In this document: piece by piece, positions 1 to 8,336 of the stretch | Layout of the letters: every line of letters begins with the position of its first letter | How positions within the stretch are numbered: position 1 is the stretch's first letter | Source: Paractinoplanes ferrugineus | Lineage (GTDB): Bacteria; Actinomycetota; Actinomycetes; Mycobacteriales; Micromonosporaceae | Length of the DNA stretch: 64,000 nt | Reading direction: 5' to 3' | Assembly (NCBI RefSeq): GCF_016862195.1 | Contig: NZ_BOMM01000001.1 | Span: forward strand, 310,001-374,000 | Position numbers and translations under genes: made by a program | Notes under the pieces: model-generated | Told to the model about the DNA's origin: nothing | What the model saw: the letters and a program-made list of their open reading frames with translations, nothing else | The model's database searches: none

Positions 1-1
1 T

Positions 2-658
2 GACGCGTCGGGCGAGATCATCCGCGTACGCGACCTGACCGTCCAGGCCCTGAACACGGCCAACGACGGCGGTTCCCGGCAGGCGCTGGTCGACGAGATC
101 CAGAACATCCGGGACCAGCTGATGGGCCAGGCCAACGCCAAGTACATGGACCGGCCGGTCTTCGGTGGCACGACCCCGGGCTCGACCTCCTACACCAAGG
201 ACGGCACGACCGGCGCGGTCACGTTCAGCGGCAACCAGAATCAGACGACCCGGACCGTCGGCCCGAATGCCAAAGTGCGTATCGAGGTCAGCGGCCCGGA
301 GGCATTCGGAACGCCTGGCACGGACACCGAGCTCTTCGGTGTTCTGCAAAAGATTTCGGACAGCATCAAGAACAACGATTCGGCCGGCATGAGCGATGGC
401 CTGGAAAATCTCGATAGCGCCCACGACTTACTAAAATCGGCCCTTTCCGACGTAGGCGCCCGATATAATCGGATTGAACAGATGAAGCAGTCCGCGGACG
501 ACCATCTGTTGTCCGTGACGTCGCAGCTTTCCGACATCGAAGATGTCGATCTGCCCAAGGCGATCATGGAACTGCAGATCCAGCAGACCTCGTACCAGGC
601 CGCCTTGGCCGCCACGGCCAAGGTGATCCAGCCCTCGCTCATCGATTTCCTGAGGTGA
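2..658 (+). CDS. flgL: Flagellar hook-associated protein 3 (FlgL), 5' truncated
   Basis: The reading frame is open from the left edge, so the N-terminal part lies outside the window; 218 residues are visible. FlgL forms the hook-filament junction outside the cell, between FlgK and flagellin. The visible C-terminal part is flagellin-like. It has a helical region near 'QALVDEIQNIRDQLM' and a terminal helix with 'DLPKAIMELQIQQTSYQAALAATAKVIQPSLIDFLR'-type content, the D0 helix that packs in the filament core. Its stop overlaps the GTG start of fliW by four bases (GTGA), so the two are translationally coupled. The fliW-csrA neighbours support FlgL over flagellin itself. Confidence 0.9.
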   Translation, partial: DASGEIIRVRDLTVQALNTANDGGSRQALVDEIQNIRDQLMGQANAKYMDRPVFGGTTPGSTSYTKDGTTGAVTFSGNQNQTTRTVGPNAKVRIEVSGPEAFGTPGTDTELFGVLQKISDSIKNNDSAGMSDGLENLDSAHDLLKSALSDVGARYNRIEQMKQSADDHLLSVTSQLSDIEDVDLPKAIMELQIQQTSYQAALAATAKVIQPSLIDFLR

Positions 659-1098
659 CCATGACTACTCGCACCGCGTCCCGACCGATTGAGGCGTCCA
701 TGATCGACCCGTCGCTGGGTCTGCCGACCATCCACATGGCGGTACCCATGCCCGGATTCCCGGCACACCGCGACTTCGTCCTGGTGCGGCTCAACGAGGA
801 CGGACTGCTCTACGCTTTCACGTCCATCCAGGACCCGGACCTGCGTTTCCTGGTGGCCCCGCCGGAGCCGTTCTTCCCGGACTACGCCCCGGAGATCGAG
901 CAGGACGTCTTCCAGGCTCTGAACACCAAGGACCCGGACCGGCTCCTGCTGATGGCGGTCATCACGGCCGGCACCGACGAGACCACGGCCAACCTGATGG
1001 CGCCGATCGTGGTCGACCGCGACACCATGCGGGCCGTGCAGGTCGTGCTCAGCGGCTCCGGGTACCCGGTCCGCGCGATCATGCACCGGGCCTACTGA
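655..1098 (+). CDS. fliW: Flagellar assembly factor FliW
   Basis: FliW is a small cytoplasmic protein that binds flagellin and also binds and antagonises the RNA-binding regulator CsrA, which ties flagellin export to flagellin translation. The 147-residue length and the motifs 'PGFPAHRDFVLVRL', 'DPDLRFLVAPP' and 'TANLMAPIVVDRDT' fit the family, the last being the typical 'NLxAPIVIN' region. The GTG at 655 overlaps the flgL stop; an in-frame ATG at 661 is an alternative start. csrA follows after 85 bases, so both FliW partners (flagellin-family protein and CsrA) are encoded beside it. Confidence 0.92.
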   Translation: MTMTTRTASRPIEASMIDPSLGLPTIHMAVPMPGFPAHRDFVLVRLNEDGLLYAFTSIQDPDLRFLVAPPEPFFPDYAPEIEQDVFQALNTKDPDRLLLMAVITAGTDETTANLMAPIVVDRDTMRAVQVVLSGSGYPVRAIMHRAY

Positions 1099-1183
1099 CG
1101 TCCCGGCGCCGGCGCGGCCGCCCGGTCCGCGGTCGCGCCTCTCACGATGCTGTCCGTCCACGGATGGGGGAGGGCACCGGACG

Positions 1184-1426
1184 ATGCTAGTGCTGACACG
1201 CCGGGCCGGGGAGAGCGTGATGATCGGGAACGACGTGATCATCACGGTGCTCGAGGCCCGCGGGGACGTCATCCGGCTGGGCATCCAAGCCCCGCGCGAC
1301 GTCCAGGTCCATCGTGAGGAAGTGTTCCGGGAATTGCAGGCGGCCAACCGCGAGGCGGCCTCGCCCACCGAAGATGCGGTTCGGGCGGTCACGAAGATGC
1401 TGCAGTCGCCGGAGGAATCCGGTTGA
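1184..1426 (+). CDS. csrA: Translational regulator CsrA
   Basis: CsrA is a homodimeric RNA-binding protein that occludes ribosome binding sites at GGA motifs. In Gram-positive flagellates it represses flagellin translation and is sequestered by FliW. The 80-residue protein begins 'MLVLTRRAGESVMIG' and contains 'IRLGIQAPRDVQVHREEVF', which holds the conserved RNA-contacting arginine and the C-terminal signature. The tail after residue 60 is longer than in short CsrA proteins and looks unstructured. It is the last gene before a strong hairpin at 1430-1462, so it probably closes the flagellar transcript. Confidence 0.95.
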   Translation: MLVLTRRAGESVMIGNDVIITVLEARGDVIRLGIQAPRDVQVHREEVFRELQAANREAASPTEDAVRAVTKMLQSPEESG

Positions 1427-1429
1427 TCG

Positions 1430-1462
1430 GGTACGCCCCGGCGCGCCGCGCCGGGGCGTACC
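1430..1462 (+). terminator. Perfect 15-bp stem-loop after csrA
   Basis: GGTACGCCCCGGCGC at 1430-1444 pairs exactly with 1448-1462 around a 3-nt loop. There is no T-tract, which is common for actinobacterial terminators. It lies between csrA and the chemoreceptor gene. Confidence 0.7.
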
Positions 1463-1480
1463 AGTCTCAGGGGGTAACCG

Positions 1481-3043
1481 ATGATGAAGAGACTGGCTGA
1501 TCTCGGGATCGCGAAGCGGCTCACGTTGATCGTGACGCTCGGGGCGGTCATCCTGACGGCCCTCGGGATCATCACGATGATCAGCCAGAACCGGATGACG
1601 GCCCACAGCCGGATGCTCGTCGGTCTGCAAGCCGGTGCGGCGGCGCTCAACCACCTGGACACCCGGCAGAGTGAACTGAAGGTCGACGGCTACCGGGCCG
1701 CGCTCGGCCAGGACGTCACCCAGGACGTCATCGACGACGTGCAGTCGTCGGTCGAGGCCGCCGACGCCGTCGAGGCCGCCGGGATGCCGGCCGCGCAGAC
1801 CGCGAAGTTCGCCGGCTACCGGACCGACTTCACCGCGTTCAGCGAGTTCATCACCCAGTTCGCGAGCGACGCCAAGACCAACGTCAGGTCGGTGCGGTCG
1901 CGGCTCGACGAGATCTCCGAGCGCAACCACGTCACCGACGACGAACTCGGCGGGCTGGTCGACGAGGTGGACGCCCTGGTCGTCACGGGGCGCGCCGAGA
2001 TGAACAGCATCTCCGACAGGACCCAGGTGACCGTGCTCTCGGTGGCCGCCGTCGGGTTGATCCTGATGATCGCGCTGGCGGTGCCGATGGCTCGCTCGAT
2101 CCTGATCCCGGTCCGCAAGCTCGGGGCCGTCATCGAGCGGGTGGCCGCGGGCGACCTCACCACACGCAGCGGCATCACCGGTCGCGACGAGGTCGGGCGG
2201 ATGGCGGCCGGTCTGGACGTCGCCCTCGACTCCATCCACACCTCCCTGCAGACCATCGGCAAGGACGCCGACCAGCTGGCAAGCGCGGCCGGGGAGCTCT
2301 CCGCGGTGGCCGGTCAGATCGCCGAGGCGGCCGGCAACACCGACCGGCAGACGTCGGCGGCGTCGGCCGAGGCCGAGGAGATCTCCCGCAACGTGCAGTC
2401 GGTGGCGGCCGGTTCCGAACAGATGGGCCTCTCGATCCGGGAGATCTCCCGCAACACCAGCGAGGCGGCCCAGATCGCGGGGATCGCGGTGGCCGAGGCG
2501 GCCCGCGCCACCGAGACGATCCGGCAGCTCGGCGCCTCCTCGGAGGAGATCGGCAACGTGATCAAGCTGATCACCTCGATCGCCGAGCAGACCAACCTGC
2601 TCGCCCTGAACGCGACGATCGAGGCCGCTCGCGCCGGCGAGGCGGGCAAGGGCTTCGCCGTGGTCGCCTCCGAGGTCAAGGACCTCGCCCAGGAGACCGC
2701 GAAGGCAACCGAGGACATCGGCAGCCGGGTCAACGCGATCCAGCAGGACACCGGCGGCGCGGTCGAGGTCATCTCCCGCATCTCCGAGGTCATCGCGCAG
2801 ATCAACGACTTCCAGACCACCATCGCGAGCGCGGTCGAGCAGCAGACCGCCACGACCGGCGAGATGAGCCGCAGCATCGCCGAGGTGGCCAACGGCTCGT
2901 CCCGGATCGCGCACAACATCGCCGACGTCTCGGCCGCCAGCGCCTCCACGGTGCAGGGCGTCGAGCAGACCCGCGAGGCCTCCAGTGAGGTCGCCCGGAC
3001 CGCGGACGAGCTGCGCGGACTCGTCGGCGCCTTCCGGCTGTAG
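1481..3043 (+). CDS. Methyl-accepting chemotaxis protein
   Basis: This is a transmembrane chemoreceptor that signals through CheA/CheW. The order is a short cytoplasmic N-terminus, TM1 at about 14-34, a roughly 150-residue extracellular four-helix-type sensor domain, TM2 at about 184-204, HAMP at about 205-257 and a cytoplasmic coiled-coil signalling domain to residue 520. The hairpin tip 'EQTNLLALNATIEAARAG' (about 369-386) is the highly conserved MCP signature. Alanine/glutamate-rich heptads flank it and would hold the methylation sites. There is no C-terminal CheR-tethering pentapeptide. Tandem ATGs at 1481 and 1484 follow an AGGGGG ribosome site. Its ligand cannot be inferred. The position after flagellar genes fits motility. 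Confidence 0.95.
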   Translation: MMKRLADLGIAKRLTLIVTLGAVILTALGIITMISQNRMTAHSRMLVGLQAGAAALNHLDTRQSELKVDGYRAALGQDVTQDVIDDVQSSVEAADAVEAAGMPAAQTAKFAGYRTDFTAFSEFITQFASDAKTNVRSVRSRLDEISERNHVTDDELGGLVDEVDALVVTGRAEMNSISDRTQVTVLSVAAVGLILMIALAVPMARSILIPVRKLGAVIERVAAGDLTTRSGITGRDEVGRMAAGLDVALDSIHTSLQTIGKDADQLASAAGELSAVAGQIAEAAGNTDRQTSAASAEAEEISRNVQSVAAGSEQMGLSIREISRNTSEAAQIAGIAVAEAARATETIRQLGASSEEIGNVIKLITSIAEQTNLLALNATIEAARAGEAGKGFAVVASEVKDLAQETAKATEDIGSRVNAIQQDTGGAVEVISRISEVIAQINDFQTTIASAVEQQTATTGEMSRSIAEVANGSSRIAHNIADVSAASASTVQGVEQTREASSEVARTADELRGLVGAFRL

Positions 3044-3134
3044 GCACGCACCCGGACTGCACCACCCGAAGACCGCGCCTGTCAACCCCACCCCGGCACT
3101 CTGGTTCAGGACAAAGACCTCGAGCCTTGGAGCA

Positions 3135-3863
3135 ATGGTGGGCGCAGAGCGGGAAATGGTGATCGAGGCCTTGGACCTCACGGTGGACGCGCATGTGCAC
3201 ACCGGGTTCGCGGCCGGTCGCGACAGCGTCGGCGTGGTCGTCTCGGCCGCCGACCGGGCCGGGCTCACCGCGCTCACCTTCGCCGACCAGGTCACCCCGG
3301 AGACCACCTGGCTGCCGGCCTACGCCGACGCCGTACGCCGGGCCCAGGTGCGCACCGAGATGACGCTGCGGGTGGCCGCCGAGGTCGAGGTCGTGCAGCC
3401 GGACGGCTGGCTGGCCCTGCCCGCCGACCTCGGTCAGCTGGAGGCCGTCTCGGTCGCCGTGTCCCGCCTGCCGCTGGCCGCCGGCCTCCTCGGTGCCCGC
3501 GAGGTACGGGCGATGCTGGCCACCGGTGAGCTCGCCGCCGAGCAGGTCACCGAGGGCCTCGTCGCGGCCACGGTGCGTGGCCTCGAGCGGGCCTCCCGCT
3601 ATGCCCCGACCCAGCTCGCCCGCCCGCTCAGCCTGCTCGCCCAGGTCGGCCTGGACGAAGCCGCGATCCAGCCGGACATGGTCGACGCGCTCGCCGCCGC
3701 CTGTCGCGAGACCGGCACGATCGTCGAGGTCAGCGAGGCCTGGCGGTGTCCGTCGGCGCGGATCGTGGCCCTGCTGCGCGCGGCCCGGGTGACGCTCGTT
3801 CCCGCGAGTGACGCCCGGTACGCGGCCGAGGTCGGCCACTGGCAGTACCTGCGCCGGGTCTAG
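3135..3863 (+). CDS. PHP-fold protein with altered metal-site motifs
   Basis: This 242-residue protein has the layout of a PHP-domain (polymerase and histidinol phosphatase) hydrolase. 'LTVDAHVHTGFAAGRDS' near the N-terminus carries the HxH motif, 'AGLTALTFADQVTP' matches the second motif, and 'VTLVPASDARYAAEVGHW' matches the C-terminal motif. In active PHP enzymes the second motif usually carries Asp-His and the last carries Asp-Ala-His; here His is replaced by Gln and Arg. Metal-dependent phosphoesterase activity is therefore uncertain. I chose ATG 3135 (a weak GGAG lies upstream) because an upstream extension would overlap the MCP 3' end; ATG 3156 is possible. The substrate is unknown. Confidence 0.7.
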   Translation: MVGAEREMVIEALDLTVDAHVHTGFAAGRDSVGVVVSAADRAGLTALTFADQVTPETTWLPAYADAVRRAQVRTEMTLRVAAEVEVVQPDGWLALPADLGQLEAVSVAVSRLPLAAGLLGAREVRAMLATGELAAEQVTEGLVAATVRGLERASRYAPTQLARPLSLLAQVGLDEAAIQPDMVDALAAACRETGTIVEVSEAWRCPSARIVALLRAARVTLVPASDARYAAEVGHWQYLRRV

Positions 3864-3944
3864 CCGAAAGCAGACACGATCAGTAACCGTCTCCGTACGC
3901 TCGATCATGCCGGGTTGGAGCATCCGAGGCATGGGAGAGATGCG

Positions 3945-4775
3945 ATGAGTATGGTTCAGCAGGCCATCGAGGTGAGTGCACCGCTGCACACGGTGTACGA
4001 GCAGCTCGCCGCGTTCGAGAACTATCCAAGGTTCATGAGCGGCGTTCGTGCGGTCACCCCGATCGGTGCCGACCAGACACACTGGATCATGGAGGTCGAC
4101 GGGAAGCAGCGCGAGTTCGACGCGCGGATCACCGAGCGCACCCTGGACGAGCGGGTTTCCTGGTCGACCATGGAGGGGCCGGTTCTCGCCGAGACACTCA
4201 CCCTGCGTCCGCTGGGTGAGCTCAAGACGCAGGTGGTGGCCCAGCTCGAGGCGGACATCGCGTTCCTGATGCCGAGCGACCGGCACGGCCAGGCCTCGCT
4301 GACCAGGCGCCTCAAGGAGGACCTGACCACGTTCAAGGGCCTGGTGGAGAGCGGGGTGCTGGGCGGGCGGCCGAAGCCGTTCAGCATGGCTCGCCCGTCG
4401 CCGAAGCGTCCGCTGCCGGGGGCCAGCACGAAGTCGCTGACGCCGAACGCGAGCCCGGCCGCGGTGGCGGCCCGGATCCGGAACCGGAACCCGCATCCGG
4501 GGGCCGGCTGGGGAACCAGCGCCGGTGAGCAGAGCAACGCGAGCCGGGTGAGCCTCCCGCGGCACAACCTCGGCACCAATGTGGACATCACCACCGCGCC
4601 CGGCATCCGCAGCGAGCACGATCTCGACGACGTGCTGCCGCCGGGACGCCGGATCGCCAAGTCCGGTCCGATCAGCGGGGGCGCGGCCGGCAGTGCGCCG
4701 ATGGGCGGACGCACCGCACGCAAGGACACCTGGGGGGACGGCATGATCAACGAAGAGGATCGGGGCTCGGCCTGA
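3945..4775 (+). CDS. SRPBCC-family protein with a long disordered tail
   Basis: Residues 1 to about 145 look like a START/polyketide-cyclase (SRPBCC) ligand-binding fold: 'QAIEVSAPLHTVYEQLAAFENYPRF' opens it and a long C-terminal helix 'LTRRLKEDLTTFKGLVES' closes it. The remaining 130 or so residues are rich in Pro, Ser, Gly, Arg and Asn and look unstructured, which is unusual for the family. The ATG at 3945 has a GGGAGAGA ribosome site at 3933-3940. It ends just before a strong terminator. The ligand is unknown; roles in lipid or aromatic-compound binding are typical of the family but not shown here. Confidence 0.75.
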   Translation: MSMVQQAIEVSAPLHTVYEQLAAFENYPRFMSGVRAVTPIGADQTHWIMEVDGKQREFDARITERTLDERVSWSTMEGPVLAETLTLRPLGELKTQVVAQLEADIAFLMPSDRHGQASLTRRLKEDLTTFKGLVESGVLGGRPKPFSMARPSPKRPLPGASTKSLTPNASPAAVAARIRNRNPHPGAGWGTSAGEQSNASRVSLPRHNLGTNVDITTAPGIRSEHDLDDVLPPGRRIAKSGPISGGAAGSAPMGGRTARKDTWGDGMINEEDRGSA

Positions 4776-4790
4776 CCGGATCGGTGTGAG

Positions 4791-4825
4791 AAGGGGCTCT
4801 CCGCGCGATGCGGGGAGCCCCTTTT
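4791..4825. terminator. Bidirectional rho-independent terminator
   Basis: A 14-bp stem (4791-4804 with 4810-4823, one G-U pair) with a 5-nt loop is followed by TTTT and preceded by AA on the other strand. It separates the convergent SRPBCC and histidine-kinase genes and reaches the kinase stop codon. Confidence 0.85.
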
Positions 4826-6183
4826 CAGATGGGTGCCGACTCCAGCGTCACGACGAATCGGGCGCCACGCGGCTCCATCGGCTCATAGGTGATCGTGCCG
4901 CCGTTCGCCTCCACCAGGTGGCGGACGATGAACAGGCCGAGCCCGGAGCCCCGGGCGAAGCGGCCGAAGATCGTCGGCACCAGCTCGGGCGGGATGCCGG
5001 GTCCGCTGTCCTGGACGACCAGTTCCACCTGATCGCCACGGCGGGAACCGAGCAGGCGGACCGGCGGATCCCCGTACGTGAGCGCGTTCTTGACCAGGTT
5101 CTGGATCACCACCGTCAGGTGTCCCCGGTCGGCCAGCGCGGCCAGGTCGTCGTCGATCGAGATTCGCACGTCCGCGTCGCCGACCACCTGCGCCGCCACC
5201 TCGGCCGGCGAGACCGGCGCCTGCCGCGCCGTGACCGACCCGGTGTCCAGCCGGAACAGCAGCTGGAGGTCGTTCATCATCTTGATCAGCCGCTGGGTGT
5301 TCTTGTCGATCTTGGTGGCCAGCTCGAGCCGGATGTCGTCGGGCAGGTCGTCCCAGTCGGCCCGGAGCAGCTCGGCCAGGCTCGCGATGGAGCTGATCGG
5401 CTGGGCCACGTCGTGGGTGAGCATCGAGGTCAGGTCGTTCTTGAAGGACAGCGCAGCCTCGAGCCGGGCGTTCGATTCGCGCAGCTCAGTGTTCTGCTCG
5501 CCGAGTGATTCCTCGGCCCGTTTCCGGTCGGCGATGTCGACATAGGTGGCCACGTAGGCGCGCGGCTCGCCCTGTTCGTCGGCGATCGTCGCGACCGTGG
5601 CCAGCACCGGCACCGCGGTGCCGTCGACCCGCGGCATCAGCCAGTCGCCGCCGCCGGCCGGTGGGAGCGGGGGCGGATCGAGCCGGATCGGCTCGTCCGG
5701 CCCGTGCCCGGTGAGCTCCCGCCAGCGCCGGTTGACGTCGATCACCCGGTGGTTGGCGTCGAGCACCATTACTGCTTCGTTCATCGACTGGAGCAGGGTG
5801 GCGGCGAATTCCTGCCGGTCGTCGGACTCCCGGCGGATCGCCGCGGTCGGCCCGGTGTCGGGCCGGGTGAGCACCGCACCGAGGGCCAGGGCGAGGCCGG
5901 CCACCATGGTGGCGGCTCCGGCGGCCGGGTGATGGCGCAACGAGAGGGCGCCGATCACGAGGGCGGTGAAGGCCAGGATCGGGGCGGCCACGCGCACGAC
6001 CCGGCCGGTGGGCAGCACCTGCAGGAGCAGGGCGAGTCCGGCCGGAACGAGCGCGGCCGCCGGATGCAGACCCGGCGGCGCGCTGGAGATGGTGGTCACG
6101 GCGCCGATAACGGCGGCGGCGACACCGGCGCCCCCGGCGGTCAGCCGGGCGAGCCTGCTCATGTCATGAGCCGCGATCCGCAC
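4825..6183 (-). CDS. PAS-domain membrane sensor histidine kinase
   Basis: This is a two-component sensor of 452 residues. Four hydrophobic segments lie between about residues 12 and 105, with very short loops and no large extracellular domain. A PAS domain follows (about 125-220, 'NEAVMVLDANHRVIDVNRRW'). The HisKA box has the phosphoacceptor His257 ('SMLTHDVAQPISS'). The HATPase domain has an N-box 'VIQNLVKNALTYG', G1 'DSGPGIPPEL' and G2 'GSGLGLFIVRHL'. The GTG start at 6183 has a GAGGGG site upstream. No response regulator gene is adjacent; the single-domain regulator at 7759 is a possible but unproven partner. Confidence 0.88.
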   Translation of the reverse strand: MRIAAHDMSRLARLTAGGAGVAAAVIGAVTTISSAPPGLHPAAALVPAGLALLLQVLPTGRVVRVAAPILAFTALVIGALSLRHHPAAGAATMVAGLALALGAVLTRPDTGPTAAIRRESDDRQEFAATLLQSMNEAVMVLDANHRVIDVNRRWRELTGHGPDEPIRLDPPPLPPAGGGDWLMPRVDGTAVPVLATVATIADEQGEPRAYVATYVDIADRKRAEESLGEQNTELRESNARLEAALSFKNDLTSMLTHDVAQPISSIASLAELLRADWDDLPDDIRLELATKIDKNTQRLIKMMNDLQLLFRLDTGSVTARQAPVSPAEVAAQVVGDADVRISIDDDLAALADRGHLTVVIQNLVKNALTYGDPPVRLLGSRRGDQVELVVQDSGPGIPPELVPTIFGRFARGSGLGLFIVRHLVEANGGTITYEPMEPRGARFVVTLESAPI

Positions 6184-6238
6184 ATAAGCCCCTCAGTTCG
6201 AGGAAATGAGCATAACGCGGCTTTTGTGACAAATGCTG

Positions 6239-6451
6239 TTACTTACCCGCCCACTCGTAGCCCTCTTCAAGCTTGATGCGCTCGGCGACCTTGACGATGT
6301 CGTCCCTGTGCCGGTTGGCGTGGTGCCCGCAGAAGGCGAGCTCGCCGCCGCTGGACAGCTCGACCACCAGCCTCGCGGCAGCGCTGCAACGGTCGCAGCG
6401 GTCGGTCATCGCGGGCACTGTGGTGATCTCAGGCGACAGCAGGCTGGTCAT
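6239..6451 (-). CDS. DUF7455-type small Cys/His protein
   Basis: This 70-residue actinobacterial protein has two CxxC/CxxH-like pairs, 'DRCDRCSAAARLVV' and 'LAFCGHHANRH', which look like a small zinc-binding knuckle. The C-terminal part 'IVKVAERIKLEEGYEW' is helical. The ATG at 6451 follows AAGGAG at optimal spacing, which fixes the start; longer upstream open sequence is non-coding. The function is not known. Small proteins of this type are widespread next to housekeeping genes in Actinobacteria. Confidence 0.8.
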   Translation of the reverse strand: MTSLLSPEITTVPAMTDRCDRCSAAARLVVELSSGGELAFCGHHANRHRDDIVKVAERIKLEEGYEWAGK

Positions 6452-6673
6452 ATCGCTCTCCTTGCTCGGTGGCGGTGTGCAGCGGTACAGCGGGTAGATC
6501 GGCCCTGCACTACACAGCCTTAGCTCTTTCCCTCGGCACTTGCGGGCCGTCCGCGCTGGGCGAAAACCCTGCACCGCAGCTACTACCGGACGGGTCCCCG
6601 ATCGCTCGGGAACTCTTTCCACCATTTCCCTCAAGCCGCCTTCGGCATGCCTGTCACTTTGGGGGAAACCAGC

Positions 6674-7690
6674 TTGCGCATCGACACCGGCCGTCTTGCC
6701 CTTCTCACGGGAGCTCTCGTCGCCACGCTCAGTGGCCCCGCCGGCGCCGCATTTGCTCCGTCGGTGACGACAGTCGATGCCGGCCTCGCGGCCGATGCCA
6801 CCGTCGGAGCGGCTGCCACCGGAGGAGCCGCCGACCCGGCCGTGACCTGGGGCCTCGACCGAATCGACCAGCGCGCGCTGCCGCTGTCCAAGTCGTTCGC
6901 CGCCCCGTCGGCGGCCACCGTCACCGCCTACGTCCTCGACGGCGGCGTCCGGATCTCGCACCAGGAGTTCGGTGGCCGGGCGAGCAACGGCTGGGACTTC
7001 GTCGACAACGACCCGGTCGCCCAGGACTGCACCGGGCACGGCACGCACGTGGCCGGCACGATCGGCGGCGCCACGTACGGCGTGGCCAAGGACGTCAAGA
7101 TCGTCGCGGTCCGGGTGCTCGGTTGCAACGGCAGCGGGTCGTACTCGAACATCATCGCGGGCGTGAACTGGGTCACCAAGAACGCGAAGAAGCCGGCCGT
7201 GGTCAACATGAGCCTCGGCGGCACCCCCAGCAAAGCCCTCGACGACGCGGTCACCCGCTCGATCAACAGCGGTGTCGTCTACGTCGTGTCAGCCGGCAAC
7301 GATCACAAGGACTCGTGCAAGCAATCGCCGGCGCGGGCCTCGGCCGCGATCACGGTGGGCGCTACCGACGCCAACGACACCCGTGCCTCCTTCTCCAACT
7401 ACGGGTCCTGTCTCGACATCTTCGCGCCGGGCGCCCGGATCGTGTCGGCGTCCAATTCCTCGGACCGGGCCACCAAGACGATGAGCGGGACCTCGATGGC
7501 CAGCCCGCACGTGGCCGGGGCGGCGGCCCTGGCGCTCGGCACCCACCCGGATCAGAGCCCGGCCCAGGTCCGGGAAAGCCTGGTCGGCAACGCGGGCAGT
7601 GGCCTCGTGCGTAACCCCGGCACCGGCTCTCCCAACAAGCTGCTCTACACCGGTTATCTGAGCACTGTCTCGGCGGCCAAAAAGCGCTGA
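6674..7690 (+). CDS. Secreted subtilisin-like serine protease (S8 family)
   Basis: A signal peptide ('LALLTGALVATLSGPAGAAFA') precedes a short N-terminal region and a proteinase K/aqualysin-type S8 domain. The catalytic triad is visible: Asp89 in 'AYVLDGGV', His122 in 'GHGTHVAG' and Ser274 in 'GTSMASPHVAG'; the oxyanion Asn is in 'VSAGNDH'. Length is 338 residues from TTG 6674, which I prefer because GGGGGAAA lies just upstream and the signal peptide then starts correctly; ATG 6647 would add nine residues and lacks a ribosome site. There is no sign of a full inhibitor_I9 propeptide, so the protein is short for its subfamily. It is probably an extracellular general protease. Confidence 0.9.
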   Translation: MRIDTGRLALLTGALVATLSGPAGAAFAPSVTTVDAGLAADATVGAAATGGAADPAVTWGLDRIDQRALPLSKSFAAPSAATVTAYVLDGGVRISHQEFGGRASNGWDFVDNDPVAQDCTGHGTHVAGTIGGATYGVAKDVKIVAVRVLGCNGSGSYSNIIAGVNWVTKNAKKPAVVNMSLGGTPSKALDDAVTRSINSGVVYVVSAGNDHKDSCKQSPARASAAITVGATDANDTRASFSNYGSCLDIFAPGARIVSASNSSDRATKTMSGTSMASPHVAGAAALALGTHPDQSPAQVRESLVGNAGSGLVRNPGTGSPNKLLYTGYLSTVSAAKKR

Positions 7691-7758
7691 AGCACGAGCG
7701 GTGCAACCGGGCGCGGATAGCGTGAATCCGAACCCGACCGCGAATCCTGGAGGACCAC

Positions 7759-8163
7759 ATGTCTCAGGCGCCCGACGCGGAGAACCGGCCAACCGTCCTT
7801 GTCGTCGACGACGAGGAGGATCTCCGCGACATCATGCGGCGCATGCTCGAGCGCCGTGGTTTCTCTACCCTGATCGCCGCGGATTCGCAGCAGGCCATCG
7901 CGGTCTGCCGGGACCACCCTGGCGAGATCGACATCCTGGTCACCGACCTGGGGCTGCCCGGCGTCTCCGGTGGTGACCTGTCCCAGGCCGCCACCGAGCT
8001 GCGTCCGGGCATGCGGGTCGTCTACATCTCCGGACTGCCCAAGGAGTTAGCTGTCGCGGACGGCCTCATCGAGCCGGACGCGCTGCTGGTGAAGAAGCCG
8101 TTCAGCACCGAACTGCTGATCGAGGCGCTCCGCTCGGTTCTGATCGAGAGCGCCGCCCCCTGA
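7759..8163 (+). CDS. Single-domain response regulator (CheY-like receiver)
   Basis: This 134-residue protein is only a receiver domain: acidic pair in 'VLVVDDEEDL', phosphoacceptor Asp63 in 'DILVTDLGLPG', a Ser/Thr switch position near 'VVYISGLP' and the conserved Lys in 'LLVKKPFS'. It has no output domain, so it must act through protein contacts such as phosphorelay or kinase control. The ATG at 7759 has a GGAGGA site. It is followed by a strong terminator, so it is probably monocistronic. The partner is unknown; the PAS kinase at 4825-6183 is the nearest orphan kinase. Confidence 0.9.
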   Translation: MSQAPDAENRPTVLVVDDEEDLRDIMRRMLERRGFSTLIAADSQQAIAVCRDHPGEIDILVTDLGLPGVSGGDLSQAATELRPGMRVVYISGLPKELAVADGLIEPDALLVKKPFSTELLIEALRSVLIESAAP

Positions 8164-8184
8164 GTAACACCTGTCCCATGTGAG

Positions 8185-8215
8185 GCGCCGCCGTCATCCT
8201 GACGGCGGCGCTTTT
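8185..8215 (+). terminator. Rho-independent terminator
   Basis: GCGCCGCCGTCA (8185-8196) pairs exactly with 8200-8211 around a 3-nt loop and is followed by TTTT. It ends the response regulator transcript. Confidence 0.9.
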
Positions 8216-8336
8216 CGTCGTCCCCGGAATCCACATTGTCCGCTCCCGTGCTGCACCCGCTCTTACCCCAACCGGGACCCGGATCCCGCCGACGGTGAGG
8301 TCGAGCAACGACCGAACCGAAGCGGGGAGACACGAA

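Noticed and set aside
1187..3307. A very long open frame on the minus strand opposite the MCP gene
   Set aside because: It is a shadow of the plus-strand gene. The plus frame encodes a complete MCP with TM, HAMP and signalling domains; the minus frame gives low-complexity Arg/Gly/Asp-rich sequence with no family features.
6452..6673. A riboswitch in the leader of the subtilase gene
   Set aside because: I looked for c-di-GMP and c-di-AMP aptamer signatures; none of the conserved sequence blocks are present.
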